Of a stretch of DNA of 7,160 nt, positions 1 through 6,194 are shown piece after piece (position 1 is the first letter of the stretch; each line of letters opens with the position of its first letter). Origin of the DNA: an uncultured Eubacteriales bacterium (lineage in GTDB: Bacteria; Bacillota_A; Clostridia; Oscillospirales; Oscillospiraceae); NCBI GenBank assembly GCA_949451265.1, contig CASTQR010000084.1:1-7160 (forward strand). Reading direction: 5' to 3'. The translations under genes and the position numbers were made by a program. The notes beneath the pieces are model-generated. The model was not told where the DNA came from. It saw only the letters and a program-made list of their open reading frames with translations, and made no database searches.

Positions 1-573
1 GACGAGATCAAGAGGGCCTACCGGGATTTGGCCCGGAAATACCACCCGGACAACTACCAAAACAATCCCCTGTCCGATCTGGCCGAGGAGAAGATGAAGG
101 AGATCAACGAGGCCTACGACGCTATCACCAAAGGGCGGGCCGGGGGCGGTTCCTATGGCGGCGGAAGCGCCGCCCAGGGCGGCTATGGCTATGGGTACGG
201 CGGCGGATCCGCCTACCAGCAGCAGCGGCAGGGCGGCGGGGCGGGCCTGTTCAGCCAGGCCCGGTCGGCCATCCAGCGCAACGACCTGGAGGGTGCGGAG
301 CAGCTTTTGCAGGGCGCGCCCTCCCGGAACGGCGAGTGGTACTTCCTCATGGGGAGCATCGCCTACCGCCGGGGCTGGCTGGACGAGGCCCGGCAGAACT
401 ACCAGATCGCCGTCCAGATGGAGCCTGGGAATATGGAGTACCGACAGGCCTTCAACATGATGCGTCAGGGAGGCTACGGCTACCAGCCGGACATGGTGGG
501 CACCCAATGCGATGGGCTGGACTGCTGCACCACCCTGATGTGCATGAACTGCCTGTGCGGAGGCTGCCGCTGA
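1..573 (+). CDS. J-domain (DnaJ-like) protein with TPR-like region and Cys-rich tail, 5' partial
   Basis: The reading frame is open from the first base, so the start lies upstream; the TTG at 28 falls inside the J domain and is not a believable start. The 190 visible residues begin in J-domain helix II ([18 protein letters not shown]) and carry the HPD signature at residues 15-17, the motif that stimulates the Hsp70 (DnaK) ATPase. About 20-25 residues of the domain are missing upstream. A Gly/Tyr/Gln-rich linker follows (about 47-82), then a helical TPR-like segment (about 83-156; ending in the TPR-typical ALQ-like pattern AVQMEPGN). The last 21 residues contain seven cysteines (170, 175, 176, 181, 184, 186, 189). 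It lacks the central zinc-finger and CTD arrangement of true DnaJ, so it is a specialised J protein. It probably recruits DnaK to a particular client. The cysteine tail could bind metal, be lipidated or associate with the membrane; none of this is shown. The stop is one base before the next gene. Confidence 0.88.
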   Translation, partial: DEIKRAYRDLARKYHPDNYQNNPLSDLAEEKMKEINEAYDAITKGRAGGGSYGGGSAAQGGYGYGYGGGSAYQQQRQGGGAGLFSQARSAIQRNDLEGAEQLLQGAPSRNGEWYFLMGSIAYRRGWLDEARQNYQIAVQMEPGNMEYRQAFNMMRQGGYGYQPDMVGTQCDGLDCCTTLMCMNCLCGGCR

Positions 574-574
574 T

Positions 575-1111
575 ATGAGAAGGAAGAATGCGGCGGCGAT
601 GGCGGCCTATCCCGCTGTTTTGGGGGCGTTGGCCCTGATCCTGGTGTACCTCGGTTCCATCGCCCCCACGGGAAGCTGGGGGATCGTGGCGGCGGCAGGG
701 CTGCTGCCGGCGGCGGCGGTGATCTCGGCGGGGATGAAGGCGGGGTTCTTGTGCTGGGCAGGGGTGTCCATCCTGGCCTTCCTGCTGGTGCCGGATAAGT
801 TCTGTGTCCTGCTGTTTGGGGCGCTGTTCGGGCTGTATCCCATGGTGAAGTCCCTCATTGAGGGGCTGCGGCGCAGGCCGGTGGAGTATCTGCTGAAGCT
901 GGCCTTTTTCAACGCCGCCTTTACCTTGATCTACCTGACCATGGCCGGGGCGGTGGCTTCGTCTCTGCCGGAGGCGCTGGGCAGGTCGGTGTGGGTGCTG
1001 TACGGGGCGGCGAACGTGGTGTTTTTACTGTATGATTACGGGTTCAGCAGGCTGATCGCGGTGTATATCGCGCAGGTTCAGCGGGCGGCCCATGGAAAGG
1101 CGGGGACGTGA
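575..1111 (+). CDS. Uncharacterised multi-pass membrane protein (178 aa)
   Basis: I do not recognise the family. The ATG at 575 lies one base after the upstream stop, with GGAGG at 559-563 as a ribosome binding site inside the end of the J-protein gene, so the two are likely translationally coupled. The protein starts with a short basic stretch (MRRK). It shows about six hydrophobic segments, near residues 11-29, 34-52, 56-73, 75-91, 104-128 and 137-155. A basic loop (GLRRRP, 97-102) falls between the fourth and fifth, and a basic tail ends it. No catalytic motif or cofactor site is visible. Size and topology recall small integral membrane proteins such as ECF-transporter S components, but I see no diagnostic motif for that. 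The conserved-looking YPMVKSLIE (88-96) and the YDYGFSRL after the last segment would be useful search handles. Its position suggests a partnership with the J-domain protein; this is inference. Confidence 0.8.
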   Translation: MRRKNAAAMAAYPAVLGALALILVYLGSIAPTGSWGIVAAAGLLPAAAVISAGMKAGFLCWAGVSILAFLLVPDKFCVLLFGALFGLYPMVKSLIEGLRRRPVEYLLKLAFFNAAFTLIYLTMAGAVASSLPEALGRSVWVLYGAANVVFLLYDYGFSRLIAVYIAQVQRAAHGKAGT

Positions 1112-1112
1112 A

Positions 1113-1997
1113 ATGGTGAGAAGCATGACCGGCTATGGCCGGGGGGATCAGTCCTTTGAGGGGCTCCAGGTCACGGTGGAGCTGCGGGCGGTGAACAACC
1201 GCTATCTGGACTGCGCGGTGAAGCTGCCCAGGGCCTACATCTTCGCGGAGGACGCCATCAAAACCAAGGTACAGGCGGCGGTGGGCCGGGGCAAGGTGGA
1301 TGTGTTCGTCACCCTGAACCACTCCGGCGGGGACGACATGGTGGTCACCGTCAACGAGGATCTGGTGGTGGGCTATCTGGACGCCCTGCGGAAGCTCCAT
1401 GACCTGGGGGGCGGCCGGGTGAAGAAGGACTTCAAGGCCACCGAGCTGGCCCGGTTCCCCGATGTGCTGGCGGTGGAGAAGCAGGCGGAGGATCTGGATC
1501 TGGTGAAGGAGCGGCTGCTGGCGGTGCTGGATCTGGCCATTGAGGATTTCAACGCCATGCGGGCCACCGAGGGGGCGCGGCTGGCCGCCGACATCCTGGG
1601 CCGGGCGGACACGGTGGAGCGCCTGCTGGGGGAGGTGGAGGCACGCTCCCCCCAGACCGTGGCGGACTACCGGGCCCGGTTGGAGGGTAAGATGCGGGAA
1701 GTGCTCCAGAACACCCAGATCGATGAGGGGCGTTTGCTCACCGAAGCCGCCATCTTCGCCGACAAGGTGGCGGTGGACGAGGAGACGGTGCGGCTCCACA
1801 GCCACCTGGGGCAGCTCCGGGAGCTGCTGTCCGCCGGGGGCGCCGTTGGGCGGAAGCTGGACTTCCTGATCCAGGAGTTCAACCGGGAGACCAACACCAT
1901 CGGCTCCAAGTGCAGCGACCTGGAGATCACCCGCCGGGTGGTGGACATGAAGGCGGAGATCGAGAAGATCCGGGAACAGGTTCAGAACCTGGAGTGA
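1113..1997 (+). CDS. yicC: YicC/YloC family endoribonuclease
   Basis: This is a 294-residue protein of the YicC/YloC family. The family was long annotated as a stress-induced protein and is now described as an endoribonuclease that acts on RNA, including the sRNA RyhB in E. coli. I chose the ATG at 1113 because it gives the family's typical opening [10 protein letters not shown]. An in-frame ATG at 1092 adds seven atypical residues and overlaps the preceding gene. The N-terminal YicC domain contains [11 protein letters not shown] and [10 protein letters not shown] long helical middle follows, and the C-terminal DUF1732 domain (from about residue 211) carries [27 protein letters not shown] (254-266) and [10 protein letters not shown]. 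Length and motifs are ordinary for the family, so it should be active. It begins one base after the membrane-protein stop and ends four bases before remA, in the yloC-remA-gmk-rpoZ order of B. subtilis. Confidence 0.95.
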   Translation: MVRSMTGYGRGDQSFEGLQVTVELRAVNNRYLDCAVKLPRAYIFAEDAIKTKVQAAVGRGKVDVFVTLNHSGGDDMVVTVNEDLVVGYLDALRKLHDLGGGRVKKDFKATELARFPDVLAVEKQAEDLDLVKERLLAVLDLAIEDFNAMRATEGARLAADILGRADTVERLLGEVEARSPQTVADYRARLEGKMREVLQNTQIDEGRLLTEAAIFADKVAVDEETVRLHSHLGQLRELLSAGGAVGRKLDFLIQEFNRETNTIGSKCSDLEITRRVVDMKAEIEKIREQVQNLE

Positions 1998-2001
1998 CGG
2001 C

Positions 2002-2265
2002 ATGAAGCTGGTCAATATCGGATTTGGAAATATGGTGTCCGCCCAGCGGGTGATTGCCATCGTCAGCCCGGACTCCGCCCCGGTGAAGCGGCTGGGGCAG
2101 GAGGCAAGGGAACGGGGCATGCTGATCGATGCCAGCTTTGGCCGCAAGACCCAGGCGGTGCTGGTGATGGACAGCGGGCATGTGATCTGGTCGTCCCTGC
2201 CTACGGGACAGGTGTCCGCCCGGTTCGTGGAGGGGCAGGCCGAGATGGAGGTTGAGGAAGCATGA
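2002..2265 (+). CDS. remA: RemA/DUF370 DNA-binding regulator
   Basis: This 87-residue protein matches B. subtilis RemA (89 aa, DUF370) along most of its length: INIGFGN-like start ([11 protein letters not shown]), [27 protein letters not shown] and a [10 protein letters not shown] strand. In B. subtilis RemA forms ring-like oligomers that bind DNA and activate biofilm matrix and osmoprotection genes. By my recalled alignment, the functionally important R18, P29 and R50 correspond to R16, P27 and R48 here. B. subtilis R51 is replaced by K49 and R53 by Q51. Charge is kept at the first of these sites, so DNA binding is plausible, but the target set in a clostridial host is unknown. GGAG at 1991-1994 precedes the ATG by seven bases. 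Its stop overlaps the gmk start (ATGA, 2262-2265), which suggests coupled translation. Confidence 0.95.
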   Translation: MKLVNIGFGNMVSAQRVIAIVSPDSAPVKRLGQEARERGMLIDASFGRKTQAVLVMDSGHVIWSSLPTGQVSARFVEGQAEMEVEEA

Positions 2266-2873
2266 GCGTGAGAAGGGGAGAGCTGATCGTACTGTCCGGG
2301 CCCTCCGGGGTGGGGAAAAGCACGGTGATTTCCGAGCTGCTGAGCGCGCGGCGGGATATCCACTTTTCCGTGTCCTTCACCACCCGCCAGCCCAGGACGG
2401 GGGAGGCGGACGGGGTGAACTACAATTTCGTCTCCCGGGAGGAGTTCGAGCGGATGATCGCCGCCGACGAACTGCTGGAGTACGCCGAGTATGTGGGCAA
2501 TTACTACGGCACCTCGCTGAAGGTGATCCGGGACAAACTGGACCAGGGGGTGGACGTGCTGCTGGACATTGAGGTCCAGGGGGCGGCCAAAGTGAAGGAG
2601 CGGTGCCCGGAGGCGGTGCTGATCTTCCTCATCCCGCCGTCCATCGAGGAGCTGTCCCGAAGGCTCCACCGCCGGAACACCGACGAGGAGGAGACTATCC
2701 AGCGCCGGTTGGAAAAGGCCCGGCAGGAGTGCCGGGAGAGCGTCCATTACGACTACCTGGTGGTGAACGACACGGTGGTTACCGCCGCCGGGGAGATCCA
2801 GTCCATTCTGGAGGCGGAGCGGTGCCGGACTCCCAAGCGGCTCCACTTGGCCGAGAGCATTATCAATTATTAG
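2262..2873 (+). CDS. gmk: Guanylate kinase
   Basis: This is a cytoplasmic 203-residue guanylate kinase, which phosphorylates GMP to GDP with ATP and is essential for GTP and dGTP supply. The P-loop GPSGVGKS is at residues 13-20. The GMP-binding set can be aligned to the well-studied yeast enzyme: S38, R42, R45 (in the TTRQPRTGE stretch), Y54, E73 and Y82 (in GNYYGT). LDIEVQGA (101-108) and the arginine-rich lid, with RLHRRNTD (134-141) and RRLEKA, follow. Length is standard. The P-loop ends in GKS rather than the GKG common in this family, a mild variant that retains the catalytic lysine K19. The ATG at 2262 overlaps the remA stop and has GGAGG at 2247-2251. An in-frame GTG at 2268 is also possible, placed 10 bases after GAGG at 2254-2257, and would shorten the protein by two residues. 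Confidence 0.97.
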   Translation: MSVRRGELIVLSGPSGVGKSTVISELLSARRDIHFSVSFTTRQPRTGEADGVNYNFVSREEFERMIAADELLEYAEYVGNYYGTSLKVIRDKLDQGVDVLLDIEVQGAAKVKERCPEAVLIFLIPPSIEELSRRLHRRNTDEEETIQRRLEKARQECRESVHYDYLVVNDTVVTAAGEIQSILEAERCRTPKRLHLAESIINY

Positions 2874-2877
2874 GAGG
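2872..2877 (+). promoter_or_regulatory. Ribosome binding site of rpoZ (AGGAGG)
   Basis: A perfect AGGAGG overlaps the gmk stop codon (TAGGAGG) and lies seven bases before the ATG at 2885. It settles the rpoZ start: the nearer ATG at 2878 touches the site, is in another frame and gives no omega-like protein. Confidence 0.85.
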
Positions 2878-2884
2878 ATGCGTT

Positions 2885-3118
2885 ATGTTACTTTATCCCG
2901 CGATTAAGGATTTGCTCAACGAGGTGCCCAGCCGTTATATGCTGGTGAACATGGTGGCCAACCGGGCCCGGAAGCTGTCCAGCGAGGCGGAGCAGTCCGG
3001 GGAGCCGCTGGAGGAAAAGGCCGTCTCCCTGGCCATCCATGAGGTGGCCAACGGCACGCTCCGGGTGGAGGACGCGGAGCAGGAGCTGGAACCGGAGCAG
3101 GCGGAGGCTGAGGTGTAA
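2885..3118 (+). CDS. rpoZ: RNA polymerase omega subunit
   Basis: This is a 77-residue omega subunit, the small RNA polymerase component that binds the beta' subunit and aids core assembly. The gene is easy to miss because its frame is open far upstream across gmk (from 2603); that longer frame is spurious. The ATG at 2885 follows a strong AGGAGG. Family hallmarks are visible: YPAIKDLL at the start, SRYMLVNMVANRARKL (16-31), EKAVSLAIHEVANGTLRV (44-61). The protein ends in an acidic Glu-rich tail (62-77), common in Firmicute omegas. Placement directly after gmk is the classic gmk-rpoZ arrangement. A 64-base spacer with a strong stem-loop follows before priA. Confidence 0.96.
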   Translation: MLLYPAIKDLLNEVPSRYMLVNMVANRARKLSSEAEQSGEPLEEKAVSLAIHEVANGTLRVEDAEQELEPEQAEAEV

Positions 3119-3126
3119 ACAACTCT

Positions 3127-3151
3127 GGGCAAGCAGGATGCCTGCTTGCCC
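3127..3151 (+). terminator. Perfect 11-bp stem-loop between rpoZ and priA; possible weak terminator or attenuator
   Basis: GGGCAAGCAGG (3127-3137) is followed by ATG (3138-3140) and then its exact reverse complement CCTGCTTGCCC (3141-3151). The stem has 11 base pairs with 7 G-C pairs and a three-base loop. It lies eight bases after the rpoZ stop. Only three T residues follow (3152-3154), so it does not look like an efficient intrinsic terminator. It may give partial termination, act as an RNase stop that stabilises the upstream mRNA, or mark an operon boundary within a read-through transcript. The structure is directly seen; the role is inferred. Confidence 0.5.
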
Positions 3152-3182
3152 TTTGGACTTTGGAGAGGGACGGGGTGAGGCG

Positions 3183-5648
3183 GTGGCCGGGATCGCAAAA
3201 ATCGCAGTGTCGGCGGCGACCTACGCCATCGACAAACCCTACGACTACCTGATTCCGCCCAAGCTGGCGGACGATCTGCGCCCGGGGATGCGGGCGGCGG
3301 TGCCCTTCGGCACGGGAAACCGGGTGAGCAACGGCATTGTGCTGGCCCTGGGGGAGCGGGAGGATACAGCCAAGCTGAAATACGTGCTGGCCCTGCTGGA
3401 TGAGGAGCCGGTGCTGGATCCGGAGGCGATCCAGCTGGCCCTCTGGATGCGGGAGCACTATTTCTGCACTGTGTACGACGCCATGCGGGTGATGCTCCCG
3501 GCGGGGCTGTGGTTCTCCCTGAAGGACTGCTGGCGGATCGCCCCCGGCGTTGACCGGGAGGCGGCCTATGATGCGGCTGGGGAGGACGAGGCCGCCCAAA
3601 AGCTGGTGGGCCTGCTGTTTTCCAACAACGGCTGGGCGGAGCTGGGCAAGATCCGGGTGGCCTTTGGGACGGTGAATCCGGGCCCCGCGTTGCGGGCACT
3701 GGAGAAGCGGGGGATCATCGTCCAGGAGGCCGGCGTTGCCCGCGGAGTCAAGGACAAGACGGAACAGGTGGCTACCCTGGCGATGGATCCTGGGGATGCG
3801 CTGGCCCTGCTGTCCCCCAAGCGGAAGCGGGCGCCCCTGCAATACGCGGCGGGGGAGGCCCTGTGCGCGGCGGGGGAGACCTCCGCCAAGGAGCTCTGCT
3901 ACTTCACCGGGGCCTCCATGACCACCCTGCGGGCGCTGGAGCGGCAGGGGGTGCTGACCCTGTCCAAGCGGGAGGTCTACCGCCGTCCGGTGCTGCCCGC
4001 CTGCGATGAGGCGGCCCCCGTGGAGCTGAACGGGGAGCAGCAGGCAGCCTATGAGGGCCTGTTAGCCCAGGCGGAGGAGGGCGGGGGCGCGGCGCTGCTG
4101 TACGGCGTCACGGGGAGCGGCAAGACCCAGATCTACCTCAAGCTGATCCACACCCTGCTGGAGCGGGGGCGGACGGCGCTGATGATGGTGCCGGAGATCG
4201 CCCTGACTCCACAGCTCATGCGGATCTTCGTCTCCCGCTTCGGCTATGAAGTGGCAATCCTTCACAGCTCCTTGTCCGCCGGGGAGCGGTGTGACGAATG
4301 GAAGCGGGTGCGCCGGGGAGAGGCTAAAGTTGTGGTTGGAACCCGCTCCGCGGTGTTTGCCCCCCTGCCCAGCCTGGGGGCCATCATTTTGGATGAAGAA
4401 CAGGAGCCCTCCTACAAGTCGGAGCAGAACCCCCGGTATCACGCCCGGGAGGTGGCCCGGTACCGCTGCCACCGGGCGGGGGCGCTGCTGGTGCTGGGCT
4501 CGGCCACCCCGTCGGTGGATGCCATGTACCGGGCCCAGCAGGGGGAGTACCGTTTATATACGCTGAACCGCAGGTTCAATGAGCGGGCTTTGCCCAAGGT
4601 GACCATTGTGGACATGAAGGACGAGCTGCGCCGGGGGAACGGCGGCTCTATCAGCGGGGTGCTGGCCCAAAAGCTGGAGGAGACCATCGACCGGGGGGAA
4701 CAGGCCATCCTGTTCCTCAACCGCCGGGGGGCCAGCCGGATGGTGGTGTGCGGCGAGTGCGGGGAGATCCCCACCTGCCCACGGTGCTCCGTCCACCTGA
4801 CCTACCACTCCGCCAACCGGCGGCTGATGTGCCATTACTGCGGCCACTCCCAACCCTTGCCGGAGCGGTGCCCGGAATGCGGGGGGCTGTTCCGCTTTGT
4901 AGGGGCGGGTACCCAGAAGGTGGAGGAGGAGCTGAGCGGCCTGTTCCCCGGCGTGGAGGTGCTGCGGATGGATGCGGACACCGTGTCCGTTACCCACAGC
5001 CACGAGGCCCTGCTGGAAAAATTCCGGCGGCATCGGATTCCCATCCTGCTGGGTACTCAGATGGTAGCCAAGGGGCTGGACTTTGAGAACGTCACTCTGG
5101 TGGGGGCGGTTTCGGCGGATCAGAGCCTCTACACCGGGGACATCCACGCGGCGGAGCGCACCTTCTCCCTGCTCACCCAGGTGGCCGGCCGGGCGGGCCG
5201 GGGGGAAAAGGAGGGGCAGGCGGTGATCCAGACCTTTACCCCGGACAACGATGTGATCCGGTTTGCGGCGGAGCAGGATTACGATGCCTTTTACCGCCAG
5301 GAGATTCAGATACGGCGGGTGCGGGAGCTGCCGCCCTGTGAGGATCTTTTTCTGCTGTGCGCGTCCGGGCTGGAGGAGACGGCGGTGCTCCGGGCCTGCC
5401 TGCGGCTGCGGGACAGCCTGGGGGCCGCAATGAACCGGGCGCCCTACGCGGGGACGTCTTACCGTCTTTTGGGGCCGGCCCCCGCGCCGGTGGCTAAGGT
5501 GAACGACCGCTACCGCTACCGCCTGGTGCTGAAAACCCAAAATACATGGGCCATACGCCAGTTGGTGGCCCATCTGCTCCGGCGGGCCCAGTCGGACAGG
5601 CAGAACCGTGGGGTGGCGCTGTACGCCGATTTGGATCCCATGGAATAA
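3183..5648 (+). CDS. priA: Primosomal protein N' (replication restart helicase PriA)
   Basis: This 821-residue protein is the superfamily 2 helicase that recognises stalled forks and reloads the replisome. I chose the GTG at 3183 because it places the conserved N-terminal 3'-DNA-binding domain (IAKIAVSAATYAID, then PYDYLIP) a few residues from the start. The possible sites are GGTGAGG at 3174-3180 or GGAGAGGGA at 3162-3170, neither ideally spaced. In-frame ATGs at 3138 and 3039 would lie in the stem-loop or inside rpoZ. Motifs in order: Walker A GVTGSGKT (308-315), motif II DEEQ (404-407), GSATPS (439-444), FLNRRG, eight zinc-binding cysteines (523, 526, 532, 535, 550, 553, 563, 566), GTQMVAKGLDF (624-634) and QVAGRAGR (666-673). 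Motif II is normally DEEH, so Q407 is a notable variant. The frame is intact and the length normal. In B. subtilis coaBC lies just upstream; here it does not. Confidence 0.96.
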   Translation: MAGIAKIAVSAATYAIDKPYDYLIPPKLADDLRPGMRAAVPFGTGNRVSNGIVLALGEREDTAKLKYVLALLDEEPVLDPEAIQLALWMREHYFCTVYDAMRVMLPAGLWFSLKDCWRIAPGVDREAAYDAAGEDEAAQKLVGLLFSNNGWAELGKIRVAFGTVNPGPALRALEKRGIIVQEAGVARGVKDKTEQVATLAMDPGDALALLSPKRKRAPLQYAAGEALCAAGETSAKELCYFTGASMTTLRALERQGVLTLSKREVYRRPVLPACDEAAPVELNGEQQAAYEGLLAQAEEGGGAALLYGVTGSGKTQIYLKLIHTLLERGRTALMMVPEIALTPQLMRIFVSRFGYEVAILHSSLSAGERCDEWKRVRRGEAKVVVGTRSAVFAPLPSLGAIILDEEQEPSYKSEQNPRYHAREVARYRCHRAGALLVLGSATPSVDAMYRAQQGEYRLYTLNRRFNERALPKVTIVDMKDELRRGNGGSISGVLAQKLEETIDRGEQAILFLNRRGASRMVVCGECGEIPTCPRCSVHLTYHSANRRLMCHYCGHSQPLPERCPECGGLFRFVGAGTQKVEEELSGLFPGVEVLRMDADTVSVTHSHEALLEKFRRHRIPILLGTQMVAKGLDFENVTLVGAVSADQSLYTGDIHAAERTFSLLTQVAGRAGRGEKEGQAVIQTFTPDNDVIRFAAEQDYDAFYRQEIQIRRVRELPPCEDLFLLCASGLEETAVLRACLRLRDSLGAAMNRAPYAGTSYRLLGPAPAPVAKVNDRYRYRLVLKTQNTWAIRQLVAHLLRRAQSDRQNRGVALYADLDPME

Positions 5649-5649
5649 G

Positions 5650-5655
5650 AGGAGG
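5650..5655 (+). promoter_or_regulatory. Ribosome binding site of def (AGGAGG)
   Basis: A perfect AGGAGG starts two bases after the priA stop and is eight bases before the def ATG at 5664. It is much stronger than the site in front of priA, which suggests def/fmt are translated more than priA from a shared message. Confidence 0.8.
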
Positions 5656-5663
5656 AAGTTTCG

Positions 5664-6194
5664 ATGGCTTTGCGAAAGATTTTGACCCAGGGGGATCCCT
5701 CCCTGGGAAAGGTGTGCCGCCCGGTGGAGAAGTTCGACCGAAAGCTCCACTGGCTGCTGGATGATTTGAAGGAGACGCTGGAGAACGCCGGGGGCGTGGG
5801 GCTGGCGGCCCCCCAGATCGGCATACTCCGCCGGGCGGTGATTGTGATGGACGACCAGGATCAGATGATCGAGCTGGTAAACCCGGAGATCGTCTGCCAG
5901 GAAGGGGAGCAGGGGGGCTGGGAGGGCTGTCTCAGTGTGCCCAACCAGTACGGCTGGGTGACCCGGCCCAGCTCTGTCACCGTGCGGGCCCAGGATCGGG
6001 ACGGTAATTTCTTTGAGATCTCCGGGGAGGAGATGGTGGCCCGGTGCTTCTGCCACGAGCTGGAGCATTTGGAGGGGCACTTGTTCGTGGAACACACCGA
6101 TGGGCAGCTCTACACCATGGAGGAGCTGGACGCCATGGAGTCGGAGCAGGCGGAGGGCCGGAAGCCCCGCCGGAGAAAGGGCAGGCGGAAATGA
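5664..6194 (+). CDS. def: Peptide deformylase
   Basis: This 176-residue metalloenzyme removes the formyl group from the N-terminal methionine of nascent proteins at the ribosome exit. All three deformylase motifs are present. Motif 1 is GVGLAAPQ (44-51), with Q51 helping form the oxyanion hole. Motif 2 is EGCLSVP (87-93), with metal ligand C89. Motif 3 is HELEH (131-135), with ligands H131 and H135 and catalytic E132. The textbook third motif is HExDH; here the fourth position is Glu (E134). The protein ends in a very basic tail (RKPRRRKGRRK), a plausible ribosome or RNA contact, though that is inference. The ATG follows AGGAGG by eight bases. Its stop overlaps the fmt start by four bases (ATGA), linking the enzyme that removes formyl groups to the one that adds them. 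Confidence 0.97.
   Translation: MALRKILTQGDPSLGKVCRPVEKFDRKLHWLLDDLKETLENAGGVGLAAPQIGILRRAVIVMDDQDQMIELVNPEIVCQEGEQGGWEGCLSVPNQYGWVTRPSSVTVRAQDRDGNFFEISGEEMVARCFCHELEHLEGHLFVEHTDGQLYTMEELDAMESEQAEGRKPRRRKGRRK

Noticed and set aside
28..30. TTG as start of the J-domain protein
   Set aside because: It is inside helix II of the J domain, and the preceding nine codons already fit the domain, so the gene begins before the window.
139..243. Repetitive GGC/TAT-rich DNA
   Set aside because: It encodes the Gly/Tyr-rich linker of the J-domain protein; repeats are imperfect and explained by the protein, not a DNA repeat element.
1977..1991. 15-base palindrome CAGGTTC-A-GAACCTG just before remA
   Set aside because: A match of this size is expected about once by chance in 7 kb, and it encodes the conserved YicC C-terminus (EQVQNL). 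It could form only a 5-bp stem in RNA, so I do not claim an operator.
1044..2846. A 600-residue open frame on the minus strand across yicC, remA and gmk
   Set aside because: It lies opposite three well-identified genes. Its His/Pro/Leu/Gln-rich product is what GC-rich, G/C-ending codons produce on the opposite strand, and it has no recognisable domain.
2603..2884. Upstream extension of the rpoZ frame inside gmk
   Set aside because: The translated part is Gly/Pro/Arg-rich and lies fully within gmk in another frame. The omega family start and the AGGAGG both point to 2885.
3039..3182. Longer PriA starting at ATG 3039 or 3138
   Set aside because: The extension overlaps rpoZ or the stem-loop, is Arg/Trp-rich and unlike PriA N-termini; GTG 3183 gives the normal start. 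The 3138 case is kept only as a remote possibility in the stem-loop finding.
2916..3842. Minus-strand frames over the rpoZ-priA junction
   Set aside because: They run through conserved omega and PriA coding sequence, are Pro/Arg-rich, and show no motif or ribosome binding site that I can support.
4551..4561. AT-rich TTTATATA inside priA resembling a -10 box
   Set aside because: It lies within conserved coding sequence, has no -35 partner that I can see, and no gene begins downstream.
4554..6095. A 513-residue open frame on the minus strand across priA and def
   Set aside because: Same cause: low-complexity composition rich in His, Pro, Gln and Leu, opposite motif-bearing genes.
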